Origin: Streptomyces cucumeris
GTDB lineage: Bacteria > Actinomycetota > Actinomycetes > Streptomycetales > Streptomycetaceae
Direction of reading: 5' to 3'
Length of the DNA stretch: 64,000 nt
NCBI RefSeq assembly: GCF_024295805.1
Contig: NZ_JANCLX010000004.1
Location: 105,007-169,006, forward strand
This document shows positions 8,093-16,486 of this stretch, piece by piece; the first letter of the stretch is position 1, and each line of letters starts with the position of its first letter. The notes beneath the pieces are model-generated. The model was not told the origin of the DNA, did not search any database, and worked only from the letters and a program-made list of their open reading frames with translations. Made by a program: the position numbers and the translations under genes.

Positions 8093-9310
8093 ATGGCCGC
8101 CACACGGACACTCTCCAAATACTGGATGCTCACCAACGAGTTCACCCAGAATCCCTATCCGGTACTGGAACACGTCCGTGAGGAACGCCCGGTCTGCGAG
8201 ATCGCCCTCCCCGACGGCGGCCGCGCCTGGGTGGTGACCCGCTACGACGACGCGCGGGCCGCGCTCGCCGACCCCCGCCTCAGCCGCGACATCCACGTTC
8301 ACTACCAGTTGATGTCCCGCCGCTCAGGGCGCACCCTCACCCCTCCCCCCGAGGAGGCCAACCACCTGGCCAACCTCGAACCGCCGCGCCACACCCCGCT
8401 GCGCAAGGCCATCAGCTTCGCCTTCACCCCGCGCCGCGCCGAGGCGCTGCGACCGCGGATCGTGGAGATCGCGGACCAACTCCTCGACCGGCTGGCCGCC
8501 CGTGCCCGCCCCGACCTGATCGCGGGCTACGCCGACCCGCTGCCCGTCATCGTCATCGCCGAGCTGATGGGCGTCCCCGCCGACGCCTGGCCGGACTTCC
8601 TGCGCTGGTCCCAGGCGCTGCGGACGTTCTCCCCGACCGACACCTCGGGGGTCCTGGACCGCAACATCCAGGACCTGTCGGCGTATATGTCCTCGCTCAT
8701 CGCGGCGAAGGAGCGGGAACCGGGCGAGGACCTGCTGTCCTCCCTCATCCACGCCGACGCCGAGCGGCGGCTGACCCCCACCGAGATCCTCTCCACCGGC
8801 TTCGCCCTGATGACCGGCGGCAACGACACCACAGCGAGTCTTGTCGGCGGGGTCATCGCCGCCCTGCTCACCCACCCCGGGGAACGGGAGCGGCTGCTCG
8901 CCGAACCGGGCCGCTGGGGCGCCGCGATGGACGAACTGATCCGCTACGTCAGCCCGATCAGCAACGCCCTCCAGCGCGTGACCACGGGCCCCGTGGAACT
9001 CGGCGGCGTCACCATCCCGGCCGGCGAGGTCGTCATCATCTCGGTGATGTCCACCAACCGCGACCGCGGCCAGTTCCCCGACCACCCCGACGACCTCGAC
9101 CTGGACCGCGCCAAACCGGCCCATCTGAGCTTCGGCTTCGGCATCCACTACTGCTCCGGGGCCCATCTGGCGAAGATCATCACCGAGATCGGCGCCCGAC
9201 GGCTCTTCGAGCGCTTCCCCGAGGTGCGGCTGGCGGTCGAGCCGTCCGCACTGCGCTACCAGCAGAACGTGGTGGTGCGCCCGCTGGAGGCGCTGCCGGT
9301 CACCTGGTGA
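8093..9310 (+). CDS. Cytochrome P450 (bacterial class, CYP107-like)
   Basis: This is a soluble bacterial P450 of 405 residues. The I-helix oxygen-activation motif is ALMTGGNDTTAS, the K-helix ExxR is ELIRYVSP, and the haem loop FGFGIHYCSGAHLAK carries the axial thiolate Cys354. The ATG at 8093 is chosen because GAGGGGGA precedes it at good spacing. An upstream in-frame start at 7997 lacks this and would add unrelated residues. P450s of this type hydroxylate or epoxidise small hydrophobic molecules using ferredoxin and ferredoxin reductase, and no redox-partner gene is next to it. With no biosynthetic core enzyme nearby it could act in catabolism or decorate a product made elsewhere. Confidence 0.95.
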   Translation: MAATRTLSKYWMLTNEFTQNPYPVLEHVREERPVCEIALPDGGRAWVVTRYDDARAALADPRLSRDIHVHYQLMSRRSGRTLTPPPEEANHLANLEPPRHTPLRKAISFAFTPRRAEALRPRIVEIADQLLDRLAARARPDLIAGYADPLPVIVIAELMGVPADAWPDFLRWSQALRTFSPTDTSGVLDRNIQDLSAYMSSLIAAKEREPGEDLLSSLIHADAERRLTPTEILSTGFALMTGGNDTTASLVGGVIAALLTHPGERERLLAEPGRWGAAMDELIRYVSPISNALQRVTTGPVELGGVTIPAGEVVIISVMSTNRDRGQFPDHPDDLDLDRAKPAHLSFGFGIHYCSGAHLAKIITEIGARRLFERFPEVRLAVEPSALRYQQNVVVRPLEALPVTW

Positions 9311-9328
9311 ACCGGGTGACCGGCAGCG
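9291..9328. terminator. Bidirectional hairpin terminator overlapping P450 3' end
   Basis: A perfect 14-bp inverted repeat (arm CGCTGCCGGTCACC) with a 10-nt loop has its left arm inside the last codons of the P450 gene. Its right arm lies before the convergent DUF4142 gene stop, so one structure probably ends both transcripts. Confidence 0.75.
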
Positions 9329-9337
9329 GTTCCGCGG

Positions 9338-10018
9338 TCACTTGGACTTGGGAACGGTGGAGGCGACGTCATCGAGCACGGCGTCCGTCACCAGACCGGT
9401 GTCCTCCAGCACCTCCATATGGTCGTTCACCGTGGCGTTGGTCTGCGTGGCCAGCCGCCGGATCAGGGAGTTCTTGGTGGCGGCGCGGACCTGGGCGATG
9501 ACGATGAAGATCTTGCCGTGCGAGGCACGCAGCAGGTCCACGAAGAGCTGGTCGAACTTCTCGCCGTCGGCCTCCTTCAACTGCTGCACCCAGGCCTGCT
9601 GTTCGGCACTGGCCTCGTCGGGCAGCGGCACATTGAGGGTCTTGGCGGTCTCACGGGTGAGCTGATCCAGCTTGCTGTGTCCGTCCAGCAGGTGCATCCC
9701 GGCCCGCTTGATGGCCTCACCCGCGGCCTGACTCTGGGCCATCCGCCCGGCGGGGATCTCCCACAGCCCGGCCTGCCGGACCTTGACCAGGAACGTCTTG
9801 TCCAGTTCGGTCAGCGCCCCGGACCCGGAGGCGGCGGCCGTTCCGGCGTCCTGCGCGGACGGCACGGTCCCCGCCACCGAACCCTCCTCGCTGTCACTCT
9901 TCGAGATCCACACGGCCACCCCGGCGACGATCGCCACCATGGCGACCACGGCGGCCAGGATCCGGCTGCGGGGAAAGGCGGAGCCGTGGTGTCGCGCGTT
10001 CCGGGCGTGATTCATCAT
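9338..10018 (-). CDS. DUF4142 family membrane-anchored/exported protein
   Basis: About 225 residues. One N-terminal hydrophobic helix (ILAAVVAMVAIVAGVAVWI) acts as anchor or uncleaved signal, followed by a low-complexity linker and a helical DUF4142 domain (LTELDKTFLVKVRQAGLWEI to the end). DUF4142 has a ferritin-like four-helix fold and is common in Streptomyces exported proteins, with no assigned reaction. AGGAGG lies 1 nt from the ATG at 10018 and 4 nt from a second ATG at 10015, so the second may be the real start. A longer frame extending to 10147 adds no recognisable sequence. Confidence 0.85.
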   Translation of the reverse strand: MMNHARNARHHGSAFPRSRILAAVVAMVAIVAGVAVWISKSDSEEGSVAGTVPSAQDAGTAAASGSGALTELDKTFLVKVRQAGLWEIPAGRMAQSQAAGEAIKRAGMHLLDGHSKLDQLTRETAKTLNVPLPDEASAEQQAWVQQLKEADGEKFDQLFVDLLRASHGKIFIVIAQVRAATKNSLIRRLATQTNATVNDHMEVLEDTGLVTDAVLDDVASTVPKSK

Positions 10019-10613
10019 GCCTCCTGGGGGCGCAACGGCCCGTCGGGAGAGCCGTGGCCGTGCTGCGGGGATCAGCGGTACGACTGAGGTACGGCAGGCA
10101 CAGATCTTTGCACTCAGCAAAAGCCGGTCTTCGTCATCTGCGCTCAAGATGCGCCCACAGGCGGCGCTTGTGCCTTAAAATCCCGGCCCGCGCGGCACGG
10201 TGCGTGGCGACGGGACGCTCACGGCGGGGTGTTGTGGCCGCGCCCCACGGGACCGTCACGACAACGCGACACCGCGTATGACGTCAGCGGCGAACGTGCC
10301 CCAGGGCAGGTCCGCACGGTCCCGCCTGGCTCGCGACGCCTGGCCCGCGACGTCGCCGCGTTGTCGGGGGCGTCCTCGCGGGGGTGCCCCTGCCACCGTG
10401 CGAGCGCACGCTCCCCCGGCTACCGCCGGGAGGTGCCCCCTTTGAAACCGCGGGCCGATCCAACGCGACGTCGCGGACACGCCCTGGCGACGACCCCTGC
10501 CGCACGGAATACCGCGACCGCACCCCCGCACCACCCGCGGTATGTTCGCGACGGCCCGCGGCCCGCGCCGGCATGGCCGCGAGGCCCGTTGCCGCGAGGG
10601 CCCCGCACCACGT
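10019..10613. other. Intergenic region with nested GC-rich hairpins, possible dispersed repeat
   Basis: No convincing gene is seen in these ~595 bp, since open frames here are Arg/Pro/Ala-rich and lack ribosome-binding sites. The block 10380-10440 stands out. A GTGCG-ag-CGCAC hairpin (10398-10409) is followed by a CCCGGC-tacc-GCCGGG hairpin (10415-10430), and both sit between GTGCCCC motifs (10384-10390 and 10434-10440). The arrangement looks like a small mobile or repeat-like intergenic element rather than a simple terminator. Repetition elsewhere in the genome cannot be tested here. Confidence 0.4.
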
Positions 10614-11120
10614 TCACCAACCGGCGACTCTTCGCCGCTCCCCCCGCCCGCCGGAGGGCTCGCCCGAGGGCTCACCGCCGGCCTCCGTGAAGGCTTGCAA
10701 CGCCTCGATCAGACCGCGCCGCTGCCCCGCGGGCATCGCTGCCACGATGCCCGTGAGCTCGCCCTTACGCCGCTCGGTGACCTCCTCCACCGTGCGCCGC
10801 CCGGTATCCGTCAGCGAGATCACGCTGGTCCGCCGGTCCACCTCCGAGGCCCCGCGGGCCACCACCCCGGCCGCCGCCAGCCGGTCGATCATCCGCATCG
10901 CCGTGGAGGGCTGCACCCCCAGTTCCTCGGCCAGCCGGGACAGGCTGAGCGGTCCACGGTTCTCCAGCGCCACCAGCATCCGGAACTGCGGCAGGGTCAG
11001 CGTCTCCTCCACCGCCGCCAACGACCGCGCCGACACCGCGACCAGCAGCCGGGAGGCGATCAACAAGGCGTGCACCATGGCCTCGATATCGGACTCAGGA
11101 ACGGGCGAACTCGTCGGCAT
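10614..11120 (-). CDS. MarR-family transcriptional regulator
   Basis: A 168-residue winged-helix regulator. The HTH is LSLSRLAEELGVQPSTAMRM with the wing GVVARGASEVDRRTSVISLTDTG, flanked by dimerisation helices. MarR proteins usually repress an adjacent or overlapping operon and release DNA on binding phenolic ligands or on oxidation. The nearest divergent gene is the small hypothetical at 11234. I see no clear palindrome in the gap, so the target is unassigned. The C-terminal ~20 residues (EAGGEPSGEPSGGRGE) are low complexity. Confidence 0.9.
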   Translation of the reverse strand: MPTSSPVPESDIEAMVHALLIASRLLVAVSARSLAAVEETLTLPQFRMLVALENRGPLSLSRLAEELGVQPSTAMRMIDRLAAAGVVARGASEVDRRTSVISLTDTGRRTVEEVTERRKGELTGIVAAMPAGQRRGLIEALQAFTEAGGEPSGEPSGGRGERRRVAGW

Positions 11121-11233
11121 AGGCCCTTTCTACCCCGGCCCCGCCGGAATTGCGGTGGCCGAACGGCCCCTGCTGTGCCACCCTGCGCCTATGTTCCGCA
11201 CGACGTCCCGCCCAGCGAACCAGCCCGGGAGCC

Positions 11234-11647
11234 ATGCCGCGTAGGCCGCCGGCAGCGGTACGGGCCGCCCTCAGTCACCACCCCCGCCATCCGCACCCCC
11301 CGCGCTACTCGGTCGTCGACGGGGTCTCCGCGGCGACACTCGGCGAGATCCACCGCCTGGAGCGGGCCCGTGGCAAACCCGGCGTGGTCGCCCGGGACCT
11401 GGCGTCGTGGAGACAGCAGGCGGCACAGGTGACCCGCCGGGCCGGACCCGGCACCCCCGATCCGCCGTGTCCGTGCTGTGAGCCGGACCCCGAGGGCCGC
11501 CCCGGTCTGGAACGTGTCCTGGGCGCCCTCTCCCGCCGAGCCCGGCGCGAACTCGCCGCCGTGGTGGAGCCGGTGGACGGCAGAGTGCTGACCACCACAT
11601 ACGGACCGCCACCCGACATCCCCGGGTGGTGGGAGCGGCGCTACTGA
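11234..11647 (+). CDS. Conserved hypothetical protein with CPCC motif
   Basis: A 137-residue protein that I do not recognise. The start ATG at 11234 is preceded by GGGAG. The protein is Arg/Pro-rich, with a short CPCC motif (DPPCPCCEPDPEG) in the middle and a C-terminal EPVDGRVLTTTYGPP segment. The paired cysteines could bind a metal or form a disulfide, but there is only one such cluster. It precedes the alpha/beta hydrolase gene on the same strand with a ~200-bp gap. Confidence 0.6.
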   Translation: MPRRPPAAVRAALSHHPRHPHPPRYSVVDGVSAATLGEIHRLERARGKPGVVARDLASWRQQAAQVTRRAGPGTPDPPCPCCEPDPEGRPGLERVLGALSRRARRELAAVVEPVDGRVLTTTYGPPPDIPGWWERRY

Positions 11648-11850
11648 CCGCCTCGGATCAGCCGGTACATCCTCGGCACATCACCAGCCATCAACCTCCG
11701 GCCGATGGCGATACGGCCGGGCCCGTGGGGCGTCGGGCTCCGCCACGCCTCCCACCGGCTCTGCCGCGCGTGCCCCGGCCCCATGCGTACCCATCCCGGC
11801 AGTCCATACGGCTACGTACCTGCCGACCTCCGTCCCGAAAGGCCCCGCCC

Positions 11851-12690
11851 ATGCCTGCCTTCTCCGCGCCCGACGGCACCGAACTCGCCTACGACATCCT
11901 GGGCGACGGGCCCCCGCTGATCGTCCTCCCCGGCGGTCCGATGCAGGACCCGGCCTACCTGGGCGACCTCGGCGGTCTCTCCGCCCACCACCGGCTGATC
12001 ACACCGCACCTCCGCGGTACGGGCCGTTCGGCCACCCCGCACGACCCCGCCACCTACCGCTGCGACCGCCTCGTCCCGGACGTCGAAGCCCTCCGCGCCC
12101 ACCTCGGCCTCGACCACGTCGATCTGCTCGCCCACTCCGCCGGCACCAACCTGGCCATCCGCTACGCGGAACACCATCCGGACCGCGTCCGCAAACTGGC
12201 CCTGATCACCCCGAGCCCCATGGCACTCGGCATCACCATCACACCCGAGATCCGCCGTGAAACGGCCCTCCTCCGCCAGGACGAACCCTGGTTCCCGACG
12301 GCGTTCGCCGCCCTGGAGGCGATCACCTCCGGAAAGGCCACCGCCGACTCCTGGCAGGCCATCGCCCCGTTCCGGTACGGCCACTGGGACGCCACCGCCC
12401 AGGCCCACCAAGCCGCCGAGGCCACGCAGCGCAACGACGAGGCCGCCGCCGTCTACGGCTCCGAAGGTGCCTTCTCCCCCGACACCACCCGCACCGCCCT
12501 CACCGGCTTCCACCAGCCGGTACTGCTCCTCGCCGGGGAGTACGACCTCAACTCCCCGCCCGCCTCCGTGGCGGCTCTGGCCGACCTCTTCCCCACCCCG
12601 CACCTCACGACCCAGCCCGCCACGGCCCACTTCCCGTGGCTGGACGACCCGTTCCGTTTCCTGTCCACCACCACGTCCTTCCTAGCCTGA
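11851..12690 (+). CDS. Alpha/beta hydrolase (proline iminopeptidase-like)
   Basis: A 279-residue alpha/beta-fold hydrolase. The oxyanion region is VLPGGP (about residues 25-30), the nucleophile Ser96 lies in LLAHSAGTN, the acid is probably Asp in LAGEYDLNSP, and the catalytic His is in PATAHFPWLD. The cap region is helical. The LPGGPMQDPAYLGDL segment and HLRGTGRSATP resemble the proline iminopeptidase branch. The true substrate could equally be an ester or lactone. The ATG at 11851 is used because it opens the conserved N-terminus MPAFSAPDGTELAY. Its 3' end overlaps the convergent membrane-protein gene by 9 nt. Confidence 0.9.
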   Translation: MPAFSAPDGTELAYDILGDGPPLIVLPGGPMQDPAYLGDLGGLSAHHRLITPHLRGTGRSATPHDPATYRCDRLVPDVEALRAHLGLDHVDLLAHSAGTNLAIRYAEHHPDRVRKLALITPSPMALGITITPEIRRETALLRQDEPWFPTAFAALEAITSGKATADSWQAIAPFRYGHWDATAQAHQAAEATQRNDEAAAVYGSEGAFSPDTTRTALTGFHQPVLLLAGEYDLNSPPASVAALADLFPTPHLTTQPATAHFPWLDDPFRFLSTTTSFLA

Positions 12691-13044
12691 CAGGCCCTCA
12701 CAACCCTTCGCGTAGTGGTCCTGACGACACACCTGCAACCGCCGTTCGTTCTCGCGGTCAGCGCCTTCCCTCTGTGCCGCCAGCATGACCGCGCCCAAGA
12801 ACAGGACGATCACCACCTGGCTCCAGACGATCGCCACGTGCCCCGCCCTGGCGGCCATCGCCCCCGCCACGACGGCGATGGCCGCCAGCACCGCCACCTT
12901 CAGGACATAGGGCCCGGCCGGGTCCCCGACGTCCTCGGGATCCCAGGAGCCGAACCACCAATTGAGGGAGATCGCGGCCAAGGCCACCAACTCGTAAAAC
13001 GCGAGAGCGAGGGCAAGACACCCCATACCGCTTCGTTCCGCCAT
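12682..13044 (-). CDS. Small integral membrane protein, unknown function
   Basis: About 120 residues with three hydrophobic helices (MGCLALALAFYELVALAAIS, VLKVAVLAAIAVVAGAMAA and VAIVWSQVVIVLFLGAVML) and a charged cytosolic tail ending in paired cysteines. No family is recognised. The start is ambiguous. The ATG at 13044 gives a compact protein. The ATG at 13095 would overlap the stop of the upstream AraC-type gene (ATGA), implying coupling, but its first residues would be encoded by an 18-bp perfect palindrome. Confidence 0.65.
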   Translation of the reverse strand: MAERSGMGCLALALAFYELVALAAISLNWWFGSWDPEDVGDPAGPYVLKVAVLAAIAVVAGAMAARAGHVAIVWSQVVIVLFLGAVMLAAQREGADRENERRLQVCRQDHYAKGCEGLSG

Positions 13045-13077
13045 GATCCGAGCACACCACCACACACCCCGCGGCAC

Positions 13078-13095
13078 ATGAGTACGCGTACTCAT
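13078..13095. promoter_or_regulatory. Perfect 18-bp palindrome, candidate operator
   Basis: ATGAGTACGCGTACTCAT is a perfect palindrome with no spacer, at the junction between the GlxA/AraC-type gene and the small membrane-protein gene, 34-51 bp upstream of the ATG at 13044. A site like this fits a symmetric dimeric repressor. It also places a start codon on both strands at its edges. Confidence 0.5.
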
Positions 13096-14060
13096 CCCCC
13101 CGCACCGGACCGGAAGGTCCGGCGGTACGTCTGCGGGCTCACACCGATGGCGGCGTGGAGCCGCTGCCGCAGGGAGGCGCCGGTGCCGAGTCCGGACCGC
13201 CGGGCGACGAGGTCGACAGGCCAGTCGGTGGTCTCCAGGAAGTGGCGCGCAAGGTCCACGCGTTGCCGGGTGAGCCACTGACCGGGTGTCGTGCCGACCT
13301 CATCGCGGAAGCGGCGGCTGAAGGTGCGCACGCTCATATTGGCGTGCGCGGCCAGCCCGGCCACCGCGAGCGGTTCCGACAGCCGCCGCGCGGCCCACGC
13401 CCGGGTGGCCGCGGTGCTGCCGGTGGCCGGTTCGGGGACGGGACGCCGGATGTACTGCGCCTGACCGCCCTCCCGCCATGGGGGTACGACACAGGAGCGG
13501 GCGACCTCGTTGGCCACATGACTGCCGTGGTCGCGGCGGACGATGTGCAGACACAGGTCGACACCGGCGGCCACCCCCGCCGAGGTGAGGACGTCCCCGT
13601 CGTCGACGTACAGCACGTCGGGGTCGATACGGGCGGTGGTGAACATCCTCTGGAGCCGGTCGGCCTCACGCCAGTGGGTGGTGGCGGGACGGCCGTCGAG
13701 CAGTCCGGCGGCGGCCAGTACGTAGGTCCCGGTGCAGATCGCGACGATCCTCGTCCCCGGCCGCACGGCGGCCAGCGCCTCCCGCAGTGGCTCGGGCAGC
13801 CAGCCCTCCTCCCGTATGGGCCCCAGCCGGTGGGAGGGCGGGACGACCACGGTGTCGACGGTGGCCAGCAAGGAGGCGTCATGGGAGACAGCGAGGTCGT
13901 AGTCGGCCTCGGCCCGCACAGGGCCACCGTCCAGGCTGCACGTGGTCACGGAGTAGAGCGGATTGCCGTCACCGTCACGGGCGGCGTCGAAGATACGGGC
14001 GGGAATGCCCAGCTCGAAGGGGACGACGCCGTCCAGGGCCAGAACACCGACACGATGCAT
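13092..14060 (-). CDS. GlxA-family transcriptional regulator (DJ-1/PfpI domain + AraC HTH)
   Basis: A 322-residue regulator. The N-terminal ~180 residues form a DJ-1/PfpI glutamine-amidotransferase-like domain (RVGVLALDGVVPFELGIP, IVAICTGTYVLAAAGLLDGR with the nucleophile-elbow cysteine). The C-terminal ~100 residues are the AraC/XylS double HTH (ANMSVRTFSRRFRDEVGTTPGQWL, here split as ANMSVRTFSRRF and GTTPGQWL, then RSGLGTGASLRQRL). GlxA-type proteins sense nitrogenous or quaternary-amine metabolites, or act as ligand-free activators. The oxidoreductase gene at 14173 is divergent across ~110 bp and is the obvious candidate target. Confidence 0.93.
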   Translation of the reverse strand: MHRVGVLALDGVVPFELGIPARIFDAARDGDGNPLYSVTTCSLDGGPVRAEADYDLAVSHDASLLATVDTVVVPPSHRLGPIREEGWLPEPLREALAAVRPGTRIVAICTGTYVLAAAGLLDGRPATTHWREADRLQRMFTTARIDPDVLYVDDGDVLTSAGVAAGVDLCLHIVRRDHGSHVANEVARSCVVPPWREGGQAQYIRRPVPEPATGSTAATRAWAARRLSEPLAVAGLAAHANMSVRTFSRRFRDEVGTTPGQWLTRQRVDLARHFLETTDWPVDLVARRSGLGTGASLRQRLHAAIGVSPQTYRRTFRSGAGG

Positions 14061-14172
14061 GGCCGGATCCTTTCAGGGCGTGACCGTCAGCCCACCACCG
14101 CGGGCCACGGCACCCGGGCAGTGTGGGCCCGGCACTGCCGTCCCACCTCGCCCCGGAGAAGGAACACCACCC

Positions 14173-15150
14173 ATGCCTCAGCCCGTAGACACCCCTCCGA
14201 CCATGCGCGCCGTCTCCCAGGACCGGGCCGGAACCCCCGACGTCCTCACGGTCGTCGAGACGGCACGACCGGAACCGGGCCGGGGCGAGATCCTGGTCCG
14301 CGTGCACGCGGCGGGTGTCAACCCCGCCGACTGGAAGACGCGCGAGCGCGGTGTGTTCGCCGACGGAACACCCCTCCCCTTCACCCTCGGCTTCGACGTG
14401 TCCGGAGTCGTCACGTCCGTCGGCGCGGGCGTGACGGTGTTCCGACCCGGCGACGAGGTGTTCGGCATGCCCCGCTTCCCGCATCCGGCGGGCGCGTACG
14501 CCGAGTACGTCACCGCCCCGGCCCGGCACTTCGCCCCACGCCCCCGCGGTCTCGACCACACCCAGGCCGGCGCCCTGCCGCTGGCCGCGCTCACCGCCTG
14601 GCAGGCCCTGGTGGACACCGCCGCCGTCCGGCCCGGTCAGCGCGTCCTGATCCACGCGGGCGCCGGCGGCGTCGGCCACCTGGCCGTCCAGATCGCCAAG
14701 GCCCGTGGCGCGTACGTCATCGCCACCGCCAGCGCGGCCAAACACGACCTCGTACGCGCCCTGGGCGCCGACGAACTCATCGACTACCGCACCCAGGACA
14801 TCGCCGCCACCGTTCGCGACGTCGACGTCGTCCTCGACAGCGTCGGCGCCGCCACCTGGTCCCGTTCGCTGCGCACGCTCCGCCGCGGAGGCACACTCGT
14901 CTCGATCCTCCCCCTCGACGACACCTTCCCCTCCCGGCAGGCCGAGGAGGCCGGGGTCCGGGCGGTGTTCATGCTCGTCGAACCGGACCAGCAGGGCCTC
15001 CGTGAGATCAGCGCCCTGATCGAGGACGGCCGTCTCCGCGTGATCGTCGATGCCGTCTTCGCCCTCGAACAAGCCGCACAGGCCCATGTGTTGGGCGAAA
15101 CGGGTCGCACCACGGGCAAGATCGTCCTGACCCCCGTCCCCACCCCGTAA
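14173..15150 (+). CDS. NADP-dependent quinone-oxidoreductase-like enzyme (MDR family)
   Basis: A 325-residue medium-chain dehydrogenase/reductase of the zinc-independent quinone oxidoreductase branch. The N-terminal GroES-like domain includes HAAGVNPADWKTRERG and GFDVSGVVTSVGAGV. The Rossmann domain has HAGAGGVGHLAVQIAKA with the NAD(P)-binding glycines. The zinc-binding cysteines of alcohol dehydrogenases are absent. The start ATG at 14173 follows GGAGAAGG. Enzymes of this branch reduce quinones or alpha,beta-unsaturated carbonyls with NADPH in the cytosol. Its divergence from the GlxA-type regulator suggests substrate-induced expression. Confidence 0.93.
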   Translation: MPQPVDTPPTMRAVSQDRAGTPDVLTVVETARPEPGRGEILVRVHAAGVNPADWKTRERGVFADGTPLPFTLGFDVSGVVTSVGAGVTVFRPGDEVFGMPRFPHPAGAYAEYVTAPARHFAPRPRGLDHTQAGALPLAALTAWQALVDTAAVRPGQRVLIHAGAGGVGHLAVQIAKARGAYVIATASAAKHDLVRALGADELIDYRTQDIAATVRDVDVVLDSVGAATWSRSLRTLRRGGTLVSILPLDDTFPSRQAEEAGVRAVFMLVEPDQQGLREISALIEDGRLRVIVDAVFALEQAAQAHVLGETGRTTGKIVLTPVPTP

Positions 15151-15353
15151 CACCCCTGGCGGTGAGGCGCTCAAAAACCAGTGGAGCGGCGTCGCTGCGC
15201 GCCATTACCGTGCTGCCGGACCAAGCCGCCTAGCCAAGGGCATGCCGTTGTACACCGTGTGAGAACCCCCCGAGAGCTGATCTGTCGCGCGTCGCGCCCT
15301 GTGCGCCGCGCTGCTTCTTGCTGCGGACTTCTCACTGAAACCGGTGTACTTCT

Positions 15354-15932
15354 GTGCTCACCACCTGGTTCGTCATGCCCACCTGCCTGCCGATCGTCCT
15401 CCGCCGGTGCCACACCTGCGCCGCCTCCGCGAGCTCTGGGCGCTCCGGGCGCTCCGGGCGCTTCCGGGCGAGCGGAAAATTCCGCGTCAACGCCAACCAC
15501 AAGCTCATCGACGCCTGGCTGCTCGTGCTCTGCACCACCTGCGGGGAAACGGCGAAGCTGACGCTCCTGGAGCGGACGCACGTGCGCTCCGTGCGACCCG
15601 AACTGCTGGACCGGCTGCATGACAACGACCTCGGCCTGACAGCCGAACTGCTCCAGGACCCCGCCGTACTGCGCCGCAATCGCATCGCCCTCGACTGGAA
15701 CGACGCCTGGCGTCTCGACACCGGCGGATCGGACCACCTGGACCAGGAGGTGATCGACGTCTCGGTCCGCTTCACGGCGCGGATCCCGGTCCGCCCGACG
15801 CGGCTGATCGCCGAGGGCTGCGGTCTCTCACGGGCCGGGGTCGAGAAACTGATCACCGAAGGGAAGCTCGTCTCGGCCGTCCGGCTGAGCGGCAAGCTCT
15901 CCGACGACTTCACCTTCACGCTCAAGCGCTGA
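15354..15932 (+). CDS. DUF1062 family protein
   Basis: A 192-residue protein matching the DUF1062 pattern: a zinc-ribbon-like pair CHTC and CTTCGET flanking KFRVNANHKLIDAWLLVLC, then RTHVRSVRPELLDRLHDND and a C-terminal helix-turn-helix-like stretch (PTRLIAEGCGLSRAGVEKLI). The four cysteines suggest a zinc site. No biochemical function is known for the family. The GTG at 15354 is the most upstream sensible start. A Ser/Arg-rich insert (SASSGRSGRSGRFRASG) near the N-terminus is unusual. Confidence 0.85.
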   Translation: MLTTWFVMPTCLPIVLRRCHTCAASASSGRSGRSGRFRASGKFRVNANHKLIDAWLLVLCTTCGETAKLTLLERTHVRSVRPELLDRLHDNDLGLTAELLQDPAVLRRNRIALDWNDAWRLDTGGSDHLDQEVIDVSVRFTARIPVRPTRLIAEGCGLSRAGVEKLITEGKLVSAVRLSGKLSDDFTFTLKR

Positions 15933-15950
15933 GCGCCCGCTGAACCAGGC

Positions 15951-15977
15951 CCTGTCCGGCGGGTGTTGCCGGACAGG
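15951..15977. terminator. Hairpin between convergent DUF1062 and VOC genes
   Basis: A 10-bp perfect inverted repeat (CCTGTCCGGC) with a 7-nt loop lies between the two convergent stops. It is probably a shared terminator. Confidence 0.65.
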
Positions 15978-15984
15978 CCAAGGC

Positions 15985-16368
15985 TCAGGAGGACATCGCG
16001 GCCCGTTCGCCCTCGCTGCGGAGAACACAGAACTCATTGCCCTCGGGGTCCGCGAGAACGGCCCAGCCCGCACCATCGCTCTCCCGGCGATCGGCGACCA
16101 GGGTGGCACCGAGACCGAGCAGCCTCTCGATCTCCTCCTCGCGCGAGGTCTTCGGACGCAGACACAGATGGAGCCTGTTCTTGACCGTCTTCGGCTCCGG
16201 AACCTGGTTGAAGTACAGGTTCGGCCCCTCCGGCAGCATCACCTCGGTCTCCCGCGAACCCGGCTCGTCCTCCGGATGCAGCGGACAACCGACCACCTCG
16301 CTCCAGAACCGGGCCAACCCATAGGCATCCGCACAGTCGATCGCCACGTTCTCCACCACTGAAACCAT
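15985..16368 (-). CDS. VOC-family (glyoxalase-like) protein
   Basis: A 127-residue single-polypeptide vicinal-oxygen-chelate protein with two beta-alpha-beta-beta-beta modules: ENVAIDCADAYGLARFWSEV at the start and VLADPEGNEFCVL near the C-terminus. The family binds a divalent metal between modules and includes glyoxalases, dioxygenases and bleomycin-type resistance proteins. No substrate can be inferred. A second VOC protein at 41221 shares the same C-terminal motif and architecture. Confidence 0.88.
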   Translation of the reverse strand: MVSVVENVAIDCADAYGLARFWSEVVGCPLHPEDEPGSRETEVMLPEGPNLYFNQVPEPKTVKNRLHLCLRPKTSREEEIERLLGLGATLVADRRESDGAGWAVLADPEGNEFCVLRSEGERAAMSS

Positions 16369-16486
16369 GCGCCCGAGCCTGCCCCAGGCACCGCCCGGCC
16401 TGCCACCCCGGACTGAGTACCTCGACGAGAGCGGCTGAGTACGCGAACAGATCCGGGCCGGACGGCAGCCGTCCTAACCTCGCGCC

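Noticed and set aside
7100..9310. ABC exporter plus P450 as part of a secondary-metabolite cluster
   Set aside because: No polyketide synthase, NRPS, terpene synthase, RiPP precursor or resistance gene is nearby, so a cluster call is not supported.
12682..13278. Longer N-terminus for the small membrane protein starting at 13278
   Set aside because: The extension is Arg/Pro-rich and lies antisense-in-frame over the 3' end of the GlxA-type gene on the same strand. Starts at 13044 or 13095 are far more plausible.
13155..14150. + strand open frame across the GlxA-type regulator, continuous in another frame with the oxidoreductase region
   Set aside because: Gly/Arg/His-rich shadow. The real + strand gene begins at the ATG at 14173 after a good ribosome-binding site.
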